Source: Dehalococcoidia bacterium (lineage in GTDB: Bacteria > Chloroflexota > Dehalococcoidia > GIF9 > AB-539-J10). Taken from it: a DNA stretch of 6,602 nt. A program made the translations under genes and the position numbers. Below, piece by piece: positions 1-5,661 of the stretch. The number at the start of each line of letters is the position of its first letter. Position 1 is the first letter of the stretch. Under the pieces are notes generated by a model that was given only the letters and a program-made list of their open reading frames with translations, did not search any database and was not told the DNA's origin. Location of the stretch: NCBI GenBank assembly GCA_030603265.1, contig JAUVYD010000089.1:1-6602 (forward strand), in the 5' to 3' direction.

Positions 1-341
1 TTGGAGCGATGTCCACTAATGCCGCCCTTCAGAACCCACTCTTCAAGAAAGAGGGGAAACTGGTCATCACCGGTGGCGATAGAAGCGACCTTGTACTCGC
101 AGCCGTGGAAAGCAACTCGGCGGGCATCATCCTGACCAACAACGTGCTGCCGCCGCCGAACATCATTTCGAAAGCGTCTGACAGAAACATCCCTCTCTTG
201 CTGGTGCCCTTCGACACATACCACACGGCGTCGCAGATCGAAAGCATCGACCCCTTGCTTGTCAAGGATGACGTCGCGAAGATGGATATGTTGACGCAGT
301 TGGTGAGAACTAACGTGTCTCTGAGCGACATCCTGGGCTGA
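1..341 (+). CDS. DRTGG-domain protein, C-terminal part (BioD-like / phosphotransacetylase-associated family), 5'-truncated
   Basis: The reading frame is open to the window edge and reads G-A-M-S before the first possible ATG (position 9). GAMS is itself part of the DRTGG-domain consensus, so that ATG is almost certainly internal and the gene starts upstream. The visible 112 residues carry KLVITGGDRSDL, the AGIILTNN segment where family members usually have a LTGG-like turn, and PLLLVPFDTYHTA, all typical of the DRTGG domain. This domain follows a BioD-like P-loop domain in COG0857-type proteins and sits in the middle of long phosphate acetyltransferases. Here the protein stops right after it, so no acetyltransferase domain follows and this is the stand-alone BioD-like form. 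The function of that form is poorly defined; a nucleotide-binding or regulatory role is inference. The gene converges on rtcB and ends with TGA. Confidence 0.85.
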   Translation, partial: GAMSTNAALQNPLFKKEGKLVITGGDRSDLVLAAVESNSAGIILTNNVLPPPNIISKASDRNIPLLLVPFDTYHTASQIESIDPLLVKDDVAKMDMLTQLVRTNVSLSDILG

Positions 342-375
342 GAAGGCCTCAGGGCCGCAAGGAGCCGCTTGCGCG

Positions 376-405
376 AAGTCCCTGTTCGACGGGGAGCAGG
401 GACTT
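376..405. terminator. Hairpin between convergent genes, candidate bidirectional terminator
   Basis: AAGTCCCTG (376-384) and CAGGGACTT (397-405) form a perfect 9-bp stem with a 12-nt loop. It starts 35 nt after the stop of the DRTGG-domain gene and lies 127 nt beyond the rtcB stop, in the only sizeable convergent gap. Neither strand has a real U-tract after the stem (the plus strand has only GTCCTTT), so intrinsic termination is plausible but not certain. The position between converging transcripts is the main support. Confidence 0.45.
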
Positions 406-415
406 GTCCTTTCGG

Positions 416-447
416 GCCGGCAGACGTCCGCAGTTGAGTTGCCGGCA
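416..447. repeat. Short GCCGGCA repeat pair in the convergent gap
   Basis: GCCGGCA occurs at 416-422 and again at 441-447. Because GCCGGC is its own reverse complement, the pair also reads as an inverted repeat (416-422 with TGCCGGC 440-446) around a 17-nt spacer. It could be a second stem next to the 376-405 hairpin or chance in GC-rich DNA. Apart from these two structures I see nothing in the 342-531 gap. Confidence 0.3.
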
Positions 448-531
448 TGGAGTCGAAGCGAGTCATCCACGCGCGCCATCAGAGCGGCTATCCCCTGGAC
501 CACCCCGGGCGCTCCCGACATTGACCCTTCG

Positions 532-1977
532 CTAGCCCTTGATAACGCCCATGGGTTCAGCTCGAGCCACCCGTCTGCAGATCCCAGCTCCCTGGACCAC
601 ATCCATGACGTCGGAGATGTCTTTGTAGGCCTCAGATGCCTCTTCCGCCAGTGCCGCCACATCGGCAGTGCGGACTGTGATGGACCGGCGTCGGAGGGCG
701 TCAGCCACGTCTTGTCCCCGGATAGCCCTGCGAGCGGCGCTGCGGCTCATGAGCCGTCCCGCGCCGTGGCAGGTAGAGCCAAACGTGGCTCGCATGGCAA
801 GTTCCGTGCCGACTGCAATGTATGAGGACCGCCCCATGTCGCCCGGAATCAGGACCGGCTGCCCGACTGCCCTGTATCGTTCACTCAGCGCCCGATGCCC
901 TGCGGGAAAGGCCCGGGTTGCCCCCTTCCGGTGCACGCAGACCTCCGTCTCTCTTCCTTCGACCGAATGCCTCTCTATCTTCGCGATGTTGTGCGCAACG
1001 TCGTATACCTGGCGCAGTGCGAGCCTCTCCGGGGGGATGGCGAACACATCGGCGAATGACTCCCTTACCCAGTGTGTGATGCATTGCCTGTTGCACCACG
1101 CGTAGTTCGCTGCACAGCGCATGGCGGCCAGGTATTCGCGGCCTTCAGTCGATGTGATTGGCGCACAGGCCAGCTGGCGGTCCGGCAGGACGATGTCATA
1201 GCGGGCTACCGCCCGCTCCATGACTCTGAGATGGTCAGTGCACACCTGGTGGCCAAAGCCGCGCGAGCCCGTGTGGATGAGGACAAGGACCTGTCCTTCC
1301 CTCTCTATGCCCATCACGGAGGCCACCTCCGGCTCGAAGATATCGCGGACAACCTGAATCTCAAGGAAGTGATTGCCGGAGCCCAGACTTCCAACCTGCG
1401 GCAGTCCCCGTGTCAGCGCGCGTTCGCTCACAGCAGAGGGGTCAGCTTCAGGCATACATCCACCGTCCTCGGTCGCATCGAGGTCGTCCTGGCTGCCGAA
1501 GCCCTGTTTCACTGCCCAGGCTGCGCCTTCAACCAGGATGCTCGAGATATCCCGCTGTGAGGGCTTGATTCTGCCCCTTGAGCCGACCCCCGAGGGAACG
1601 TTGTGGAATAGTCTCTCCAGCAGCTGTGACAGTCGGGGCAGAACGTCCGCAGCGGTCAGGTCGCTACGCAACAGCCTCACTCCGCAGTTGATGTCGTAGC
1701 CAACTCCGCCGGGGGAGACTACTCCTCCCTTGACGGTCGTCGCCGCGACTCCGCCGATGGGAAAGCCATAGCCCCAGTGGATGTCAGGCATCGCCATCGA
1801 CTGCCCCACTATTCCCGGCAGGAAAGCGACGTTGGCAACCTGCTCAAGCGCCTGGTCACGTTCGATGCTTTCGATCATCGAGTCGCTTGCGTAGACGAGC
1901 CCGGGTACACGCATGCCGGGCTTGTAGCTCACCGGTATCTCCCAACGATACTCATCGAGTCTTTGGAGTTCCGCCAT
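532..1977 (-). CDS. rtcB: RNA-splicing ligase RtcB (3'-phosphate/5'-hydroxyl RNA ligase)
   Basis: RtcB is a cytosolic, GTP- and Mn2+-dependent ligase that joins RNA ends carrying a 2',3'-cyclic phosphate or 3'-phosphate to a 5'-OH end, as in tRNA splicing and RNA repair. The 481-residue product has the usual length for the family. Visible active-site motifs are DINCGVR (Asp95 and Cys98, metal ligands), GSGNHFLEIQ (His203), IHTGSRGFGHQ (His235), YDVAHN (His329) and TCHGAGR (His404, the residue that takes GMP). The spacing is almost identical to Pyrococcus horikoshii RtcB. The C terminus ends PMGVIKG, matching the conserved family end with its near-terminal Lys. The start is the first ATG in frame with MAELQRL and has a good ribosome binding site. 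It is the second gene after archease, 9 nt downstream, so the ligase and its activator are made together. No motif is missing, and the enzyme should be active. Confidence 0.97.
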   Translation of the reverse strand: MAELQRLDEYRWEIPVSYKPGMRVPGLVYASDSMIESIERDQALEQVANVAFLPGIVGQSMAMPDIHWGYGFPIGGVAATTVKGGVVSPGGVGYDINCGVRLLRSDLTAADVLPRLSQLLERLFHNVPSGVGSRGRIKPSQRDISSILVEGAAWAVKQGFGSQDDLDATEDGGCMPEADPSAVSERALTRGLPQVGSLGSGNHFLEIQVVRDIFEPEVASVMGIEREGQVLVLIHTGSRGFGHQVCTDHLRVMERAVARYDIVLPDRQLACAPITSTEGREYLAAMRCAANYAWCNRQCITHWVRESFADVFAIPPERLALRQVYDVAHNIAKIERHSVEGRETEVCVHRKGATRAFPAGHRALSERYRAVGQPVLIPGDMGRSSYIAVGTELAMRATFGSTCHGAGRLMSRSAARRAIRGQDVADALRRRSITVRTADVAALAEEASEAYKDISDVMDVVQGAGICRRVARAEPMGVIKG

Positions 1978-1983
1978 AGTGCG

Positions 1984-1988
1984 CCCCT
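1984..1988 (-). promoter_or_regulatory. Ribosome binding site of rtcB overlapping the archease stop
   Basis: Read on the minus strand, AGGGG lies 6 nt before the rtcB ATG and shares bases with the TAG stop of the archease gene. This supports the chosen rtcB start and suggests translational coupling of the two genes. Confidence 0.7.
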
Positions 1989-2409
1989 ATACGTCCAGTA
2001 TCACTTGAGCTGTGTAGCCATCAGTCGCGCGGTGAATGTGCGCCATGTGATACGTCGCGGCTTTGACGTCACGCAGCACCTCGTGTCGGGCGGTGTCAGT
2101 GCGCTCACCGAAGCAGCGTGCCTGAAGACGGCACTCAGTGAGTTGCTCAATCTGAAATCTTGAGAAGGCAAGCCGTTCGGCGTCGAACAGGTAGATGAGT
2201 TCGTTGAGCCAGTCGACCAGCAGAGTCTCTTCATCGGACGAGTCGACCGTGACGACACGCTCCACTCGCTCGGTCAGGTCGGTGGCGCGTAACAGGATGG
2301 AATAGAGGGCATGCGCCGCGTTGACGAGCAGTTCCTCCATATCGCCGCCGTGAATACGGACCCCGATGTCCGCGGTGTGGGCGACCATCTCAAACGGTTG
2401 CCTGCTCAT
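1987..2409 (-). CDS. Archease, RtcB activator
   Basis: Archease is a small metal-binding protein that helps RtcB become guanylylated, letting the ligase turn over repeatedly and use a wider range of nucleotide cofactors. The 140-residue product shows the family hallmarks: HTADIG (residues 11-16), LVDWLNELIYLFD (64-76), VKAATYH (115-121) and the C-terminal VILDV. The frame stays open another 42 codons upstream, to 2535. That extension runs into the divergent promoter region and is unlike the family, so I start at MSRQPFE, which places HTADIG where archeases have it. The ribosome binding site before this ATG is weak (GCGGG about 11 nt upstream). The gene is first in an operon with rtcB, a pairing seen in many bacteria and archaea. 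It is transcribed away from tRNA-Val. Confidence 0.93.
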   Translation of the reverse strand: MSRQPFEMVAHTADIGVRIHGGDMEELLVNAAHALYSILLRATDLTERVERVVTVDSSDEETLLVDWLNELIYLFDAERLAFSRFQIEQLTECRLQARCFGERTDTARHEVLRDVKAATYHMAHIHRATDGYTAQVILDV

Positions 2410-2439
2410 TCGCTTGAACCCGCACGAAGCTACGGGCCT

Positions 2440-2448
2440 ATGGTAGCA
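2440..2448 (-). promoter_or_regulatory. Possible extended -10 promoter for archease-rtcB
   Basis: On the minus strand TGC-TACCAT resembles an extended -10 element (TGn plus 4 of 6 matches to TATAAT). It would start transcription about 24 nt before the archease ATG. No -35 match is present at 17 nt (GGGCCC there), so the call rests on the extended -10 alone. Confidence 0.3.
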
Positions 2449-2454
2449 CGCCGT

Positions 2455-2470
2455 GCCGGGCGGGCCCGGC
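2455..2470. repeat. GC-rich 7-bp inverted repeat in the divergent spacer
   Basis: GCCGGGC (2455-2461) and GCCCGGC (2464-2470) form a perfect inverted repeat with a 2-nt centre. It sits between the proposed archease promoter and the tRNA-Val promoter. It could be an operator-like palindrome for the divergent pair, a cruciform or RNA hairpin, or simply GC-rich sequence; nothing else identifies a binding protein. Confidence 0.35.
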
Positions 2471-2497
2471 CACGAACGAATTGCCAAGCCGCAACGA

Positions 2498-2526
2498 TTG
2501 ACGTAGCTACGACCTTCTGCTAGAAT
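2498..2526 (+). promoter_or_regulatory. Sigma70-type promoter of tRNA-Val, possibly also of the thrS operon
   Basis: TTGACG (2498-2503) and TAGAAT (2521-2526) each match five of six consensus bases and are separated by exactly 17 nt. TGC directly before the -10 makes it an extended -10. Initiation about 7 nt downstream would fall near 2533, leaving a tRNA 5' leader of only a few nucleotides. This is the clearest promoter in the window. Confidence 0.85.
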
Positions 2527-2535
2527 CGCGACCAA

Positions 2536-2608
2536 GGGCGGTTAGCTCAGTGGTTAGAGCGCTGCGTTGACATCGCAGAGGTCACTGGTTCAAGTCCAGT
2601 ACTGCCCA
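2536..2608 (+). tRNA. tRNA-Val (anticodon GAC)
   Basis: All cloverleaf parts can be drawn. The acceptor stem GGGCGGT (2536-2542) pairs with ACTGCCC (2601-2607), including one G-T pair. The D stem is GCTC/GAGC (2545-2548 with 2557-2560). The anticodon stem CTGCG/CGCAG (2562-2566 with 2574-2578) encloses the loop TTGACAT with anticodon GAC at 2569-2571. The T stem ACTGG/CCAGT (2584-2588 with 2596-2600) has loop TTCAAGT. The discriminator is A2608. The anticodon reads GUC and GUU valine codons. CCA is not encoded (GTT follows), so the 3' end must be added by CCA-adding enzyme. It lies 127 bp from the archease start on the opposite strand and 124 bp before thrS on the same strand. Confidence 0.97.
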
Positions 2609-2732
2609 GTTTCTTTCTTGCTGTTTCGCCCGAGTGGGGTCGTGGTGTCGGCGTCGGTATCCCCGGGCGGGAATGGTTGGTTGCCGGGGTAGGACGGTGG
2701 GCGATAGCTACAAGGTTTGCGACTTACTGAGC
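2609..2732 (+). other. tRNA-Val/thrS spacer (probable thrS 5' leader)
   Basis: This 124-nt stretch begins T-rich (TTTCTTTCTTG) right after the tRNA and then becomes GC-rich. It contains a possible 6-bp stem, CCCCGG (2661-2666) with CCGGGG (2684-2689), around a 17-nt loop. I find no convincing -35/-10 pair, no T-box motif and no tRNA-Thr anticodon-arm mimic of the E. coli thrS operator type. The thrS frame is open through it from a GTG at 2634, but the encoded residues do not resemble a TGS domain. Confidence 0.5.
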
Positions 2733-4457
2733 ATGAGCGATAGCGACGACAGGATACAGACCCTCAGGCACTCAGCGGCACATGTGATGGCTGAGGCCAT
2801 GCTCGAGCTGTTCCCTGACGCCAGGTTCGGCATAGGACCATCGATAGAAGATGGTTTCTACTACGATTTCGAATTGCCGCGTCCTCTGACCCCGGACGAC
2901 CTTCCCGTCATCGAGGACGTGATGCGGAAGATTGTGGCACGCGATGTTCCCTTCGCCAGGAGGGACGTGTCCAAGGATGAGGCGAGGCTTCTTTTCGCCA
3001 ACCAGCCCTACAAACTGGAACTCCTGGAGGACCTCGAGGAAGACCAGGCGACACTCTACACTCAGGGCGCCTTCACTGACCTCTGCCGCGGGCCGCACGT
3101 GGCTTCGAGCGGACAACTCGGCGCCTTCAAGCTTACCAGGACTGCCGGCGCGTACTGGCGGGGCGATGAATCACGACCGATGCTGCAACGCATCTATGGT
3201 GTTGCCTTCGACACGGAAGACGAGTTGGAAGACTACCTGCGCAAGCAGGCGGAGGCGGCCAAGCGGGACCATCGCAAGCTGGGCCGTGAGTTGGACCTGT
3301 TCAGCATACATGAAGAAATAGGTCCCGGACTCGTGTGTTGGCATCCGAACGGTGGCCTCGTTCGACAACTCATCGAGGACTTCTGGAAAGCGGAACACCA
3401 CAAGCGCGGCTACGGGATCGTGTATACGCCCCACATCGGCAAGCTTGACCAGTGGAAGAAAAGCGGGCACTGGGAGTTCTATCGGGAGAACCTGTATTCC
3501 CCGATGGACGTGGATGGGCAGCAGTACCTCTTGAGGCCGATGAACTGCCTCGGGCACATCATGATATTCAAGAGTCGGCTCCGGAGCTATCGGGAGCTGC
3601 CCTTGAGACTCGCTGAACTGGGCACTGTCTACCGCTACGAGCGAGGGGGCGTGCTGTACGGGTTGCCGCGCGTGCGCGGTTTCACTCAGGATGATGCCCA
3701 CATCTTCTGCACGACAGAGCAGATACAGGCGGAAGTCATCGACGTCATCGAGTTGGCCCGGTTCATGCTGGCTACGTTCGGATTTAGCGAGTACCAGATG
3801 GTGCTGTCGACCCGCCCCAACAAGTACGCCGGCTCCCTCGAAGTGTGGGAACAGGCAACTGCTGCGCTTGCCGCTGCCCTTGAGTCTCTGGGCATATCTT
3901 ACGAGACCGACCCGGGTGGGGGCGCGTTCTACGGCCCGAAGATCGACATCAAGCTCTCGGACGCTATGGGCCGCTGGTGGCAGGGCCCGACAATCCAGGT
4001 CGACTTCAATTTGCCGCAGCGCTTCAATGTCTGTTATATTGGTGAAGACGGTGGCGAGCACCTCGTTACCATGATTCACAGGACCGTTCTGGGAAGTATG
4101 GAGCGGTTTTTTGCATGTCTGGTAGAGCAGTATGGCGGGGCGTTCCCGGTCTGGCTCAGTCCGGTGCAGGCGAGAGTCATCCCCATCGCAGATCGGCATG
4201 TGGAGTTCGCAGTCAAGATTGAACAAATGCTGAAGGATTCCGGCGTACGTGTCGATGTGGATGAACGTTCGGAGCGCATGACGTCGAAGATACGCGATGC
4301 GCAGATGGCCAAGATACCCTTCATGCTAGTCATTGGCGACAAGGAAATCGCCGCCGAGGGGGCGTCCGTGCGTTTGCGGGGCGGAGAGGACCTCGGACTG
4401 CACAGCATCGAGGATGTGCAGAGCCAAATACGTGCCGCTGTGAAGAGCAAGTCCTAG
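2733..4457 (+). CDS. thrS: Threonyl-tRNA synthetase lacking the N-terminal TGS domain
   Basis: This cytosolic class II synthetase charges tRNA-Thr with threonine using ATP. The 574 residues lack the ~60-residue TGS (N1) domain; E. coli ThrRS has 642. The editing domain is intact: His13 and His17 in RHSAAH, Cys118 and His122 in CRGPH, the residues that clear Ser-tRNA-Thr. The catalytic core follows (about 190-475) with zinc ligands Cys272, His323 (DDAHIFC) and His449, motif 2 Arg301 and Arg313, and motif 3 HRTVLGSMERF with Arg458. The anticodon-binding domain starts near 476 (SPVQARVIPIADRH). Three usually conserved active-site spots differ: MNCLGH for MNCPGH, RYERGG for RYERSG, and GVLYGLPRVRG for GVLHGLxRVRG. 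I chose ATG 2733 because MSDSDDRIQTLRHSAAH matches TGS-less relatives, but it has no clear ribosome binding site. GTG at 2697, with GGGG/AGGA just upstream, is the alternative. infC follows 7 nt after the stop. Confidence 0.95.
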   Translation: MSDSDDRIQTLRHSAAHVMAEAMLELFPDARFGIGPSIEDGFYYDFELPRPLTPDDLPVIEDVMRKIVARDVPFARRDVSKDEARLLFANQPYKLELLEDLEEDQATLYTQGAFTDLCRGPHVASSGQLGAFKLTRTAGAYWRGDESRPMLQRIYGVAFDTEDELEDYLRKQAEAAKRDHRKLGRELDLFSIHEEIGPGLVCWHPNGGLVRQLIEDFWKAEHHKRGYGIVYTPHIGKLDQWKKSGHWEFYRENLYSPMDVDGQQYLLRPMNCLGHIMIFKSRLRSYRELPLRLAELGTVYRYERGGVLYGLPRVRGFTQDDAHIFCTTEQIQAEVIDVIELARFMLATFGFSEYQMVLSTRPNKYAGSLEVWEQATAALAAALESLGISYETDPGGGAFYGPKIDIKLSDAMGRWWQGPTIQVDFNLPQRFNVCYIGEDGGEHLVTMIHRTVLGSMERFFACLVEQYGGAFPVWLSPVQARVIPIADRHVEFAVKIEQMLKDSGVRVDVDERSERMTSKIRDAQMAKIPFMLVIGDKEIAAEGASVRLRGGEDLGLHSIEDVQSQIRAAVKSKS

Positions 4458-4464
4458 CAGAATT

Positions 4465-5058
4465 ATGAGGGGCAGACCACACCACAACGTACGCACGGTA
4501 AGACGGCTTCCGATCAATCGGCAGATAAGGGCCAGAGAGGTCTCCGTTATCGGCGGCGAGGGCGAGCAGATAGGCACGCTGGCCATCGCGGCGGCGCTCC
4601 AGATGGCGCGTGAGGAAGATCTGGATCTGGTCATGGTGGATCCTAATTCGGAACCACCGGTGTGCAGGCTGCTGGACTATGGCAAGTACCGCTATGAGCA
4701 GATAAAGAAGGACAAGAAGGGCCACAAGGGCCAGAAGGGGTTGTTGCGGGAGGTTCGGTTGCGGCCCAAGATCGAGGAACACGACCTTCTGTCCAAGATA
4801 AGGAAGACGCGGGAGTTGCTGGCAGAAGGGAACAAAGTCAAGATCTCCGTTCGTTTTCGGGGCAGGGAGATAGTGTACCCGGAGCTTGGCTGGCAGGTGC
4901 TCAGGCGAGTTGCTGAGGCGCTGAAGGATGACGCATTGCCCAGCAGCCAGCCTACGAAAGACGCCCGAAACATCGCGTTGACGCTCGCCCCGATTTCCGG
5001 CAAGAAGCCCCAGGAGGCCAAGCAAGATGCCCAAACTGAAGACACACAAGGGAGCTAA
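4465..5058 (+). CDS. infC: Translation initiation factor IF-3
   Basis: IF-3 binds the 30S subunit, keeps 50S off and checks the initiator tRNA-start codon match. The 197-residue protein has the N domain (about 17-78: INRQIRAREV, then PVCRLLDYGKYRYEQ at 65-79), the lysine-rich linker (KKDKKGHKGQKG, 81-92) and the C domain (93-176: REVRLRPKIEEHDL, KVKISVRFRGREI, ending LTLAP). About 20 polar, acidic residues extend past the usual end. The start is ATG 4465, 7 nt after thrS, preceded by an in-frame ATT and without a good Shine-Dalgarno sequence. Translation probably depends on coupling to thrS. E. coli infC uses AUU for autoregulation; here the likely start is an ordinary ATG. The last 32 nt overlap rpmI in another frame. 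Confidence 0.96.
   Translation: MRGRPHHNVRTVRRLPINRQIRAREVSVIGGEGEQIGTLAIAAALQMAREEDLDLVMVDPNSEPPVCRLLDYGKYRYEQIKKDKKGHKGQKGLLREVRLRPKIEEHDLLSKIRKTRELLAEGNKVKISVRFRGREIVYPELGWQVLRRVAEALKDDALPSSQPTKDARNIALTLAPISGKKPQEAKQDAQTEDTQGS
5012..5017 (+). promoter_or_regulatory. Ribosome binding site of rpmI inside infC
   Basis: AGGAGG lies 9 nt before the rpmI ATG and is wholly inside the infC coding region. This strong site confirms that rpmI starts at 5027 despite the overlap. Confidence 0.85.
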
Positions 5059-5224
5059 GAGCCGCTTCCATATGACAGGCAACGGCAAGCTCATGCGAGC
5101 CAAGTGCGGCAAGAGCCACTTCAGGCGCCGGAAGGCCCCTCGGACGAAGAGGATGTATGACGGGCTTGTCGCCGTGGCGGGGGCTGATGTCAGGCGCATC
5201 TCCAGGCTGCTGCCATACGCCTAG
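5027..5224 (+). CDS. rpmI: 50S ribosomal protein L35
   Basis: L35 is a small basic protein of the large subunit. The 65-residue product has the typical family length and layout: MPKLKTHKGAKSRF at the N terminus, TGNGKLMRAKCGKSH in the middle, a basic stretch RRRKAPRTKR, and the characteristic end RRISRLLPYA. It starts inside infC (32-nt overlap) with a strong AGGAGG site, so ribosomes must start again in a different frame before infC ends. The position between infC and rplT is the usual one. In E. coli and B. subtilis this operon is repressed by L20; I could not identify an equivalent L20-binding structure here. Confidence 0.97.
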   Translation: MPKLKTHKGAKSRFHMTGNGKLMRAKCGKSHFRRRKAPRTKRMYDGLVAVAGADVRRISRLLPYA

Positions 5225-5227
5225 GCC

Positions 5228-5256
5228 GAGCACCTGCGCATCTGTAGTCGCAGCTC
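5228..5256 (+). other. Possible RNA hairpin in the rpmI-rplT spacer
   Basis: CTGCG (5234-5238) pairs with CGCAG (5249-5253) around a 10-nt loop, and GAG (5228-5230) can pair with CTC (5254-5256) across a 3-nt bulge. It ends 16 nt before the rplT ribosome binding site, so it leaves that site free. It could be a regulatory or processing element in the 58-nt spacer, or chance. Confidence 0.3.
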
Positions 5257-5272
5257 ATTACTAGTTCCAGAG

Positions 5273-5278
5273 GGAGGT
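5273..5278 (+). promoter_or_regulatory. Strong ribosome binding site setting the TTG start of rplT
   Basis: GGAGGT, inside the longer GGGAGGT run, lies 4 nt before TTG 5283. The strong site explains efficient use of the weak start codon. Confidence 0.85.
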
Positions 5279-5282
5279 CACT

Positions 5283-5642
5283 TTGCCTCGAGCGAGGAAT
5301 GGACGGGTAAGTCACAACCGACATAGGAAGGTTCTTGCGATAACCAAGGGGCACCGCGGATCGCGGCACCACGTGTATCGCAGTGCCCACGAATCGATGC
5401 TGCACGCACTGGACTACGCGTACGGCCATCGGCGCGAACGAAAGGGCGACTTTCGAAAGCTGTGGATAACGAGGATCAATGCGGCTGCGCGCGCCAACGG
5501 CGTTTCGTACAGCCAGTTCATGAACGGCCTTCGCTGTGCCGGCATTGCTCTCAATCGGAAGGTGCTGGCGGACATGGCGGTACGGGATCCTGAGGCGTTT
5601 GCCAGGGTTGTTCGGTCCGCCCGGGCCAACCAGGAGTCGTAA
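5283..5642 (+). CDS. rplT: 50S ribosomal protein L20
   Basis: L20 binds 23S rRNA early and is needed for large-subunit assembly; in several bacteria it also represses its own operon. The 119-residue product has family-typical length. It shows the basic rRNA-binding N terminus (MPRARNGRVSHNRHRKVL, then KGHRGSRHHVYRSA) and the globular C-terminal part (DFRKLWITRINAAAR, then GVSYSQFMNGLRCAGI and LNRKVLADMAVRDPEAF). The start is TTG at 5283, chosen because it gives the canonical MPR beginning and has GGAGGT just upstream. No ATG or GTG would do this. It lies 58 nt after rpmI and 19 nt before pheS. Confidence 0.97.
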   Translation: MPRARNGRVSHNRHRKVLAITKGHRGSRHHVYRSAHESMLHALDYAYGHRRERKGDFRKLWITRINAAARANGVSYSQFMNGLRCAGIALNRKVLADMAVRDPEAFARVVRSARANQES

Positions 5643-5661
5643 GTCGCGAGGGCAGCGAGGC

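Noticed and set aside
9..11. ATG at position 9 as the start of the DRTGG-domain gene
   Set aside because: The preceding in-frame G-A codons complete the family GAMS motif, so the ATG is internal and the gene begins outside the window.
439..825. Plus-strand open frame across the rtcB 3' end
   Set aside because: Mostly antisense to rtcB, low-complexity composition, no recognisable motif.
2410..2535. Archease extended upstream to an ATG at 2535
   Set aside because: The extra 42 residues cross the divergent promoters and reach the tRNA edge, and archeases begin close to the HTADIG motif.
2609..2732. T-box or tRNA-Thr-mimic leader controlling thrS
   Set aside because: No AGGGTGG-type T-box sequence, no specifier stem and no anticodon-arm-like hairpin with a CGU loop could be found by eye.
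3171..4226. Long open frame of 351 codons on the minus strand inside thrS
   Set aside because: It is fully antisense to an intact, motif-complete thrS; its translation shows no recognisable domain and such frames are expected from codon bias in GC-rich genes.
4330..5199. 289-codon minus-strand open frame with a leucine-rich stretch
   Set aside because: Spans the antisense of thrS end, infC and rpmI; the hydrophobic run is the reverse reading of the lysine-rich IF-3 linker.
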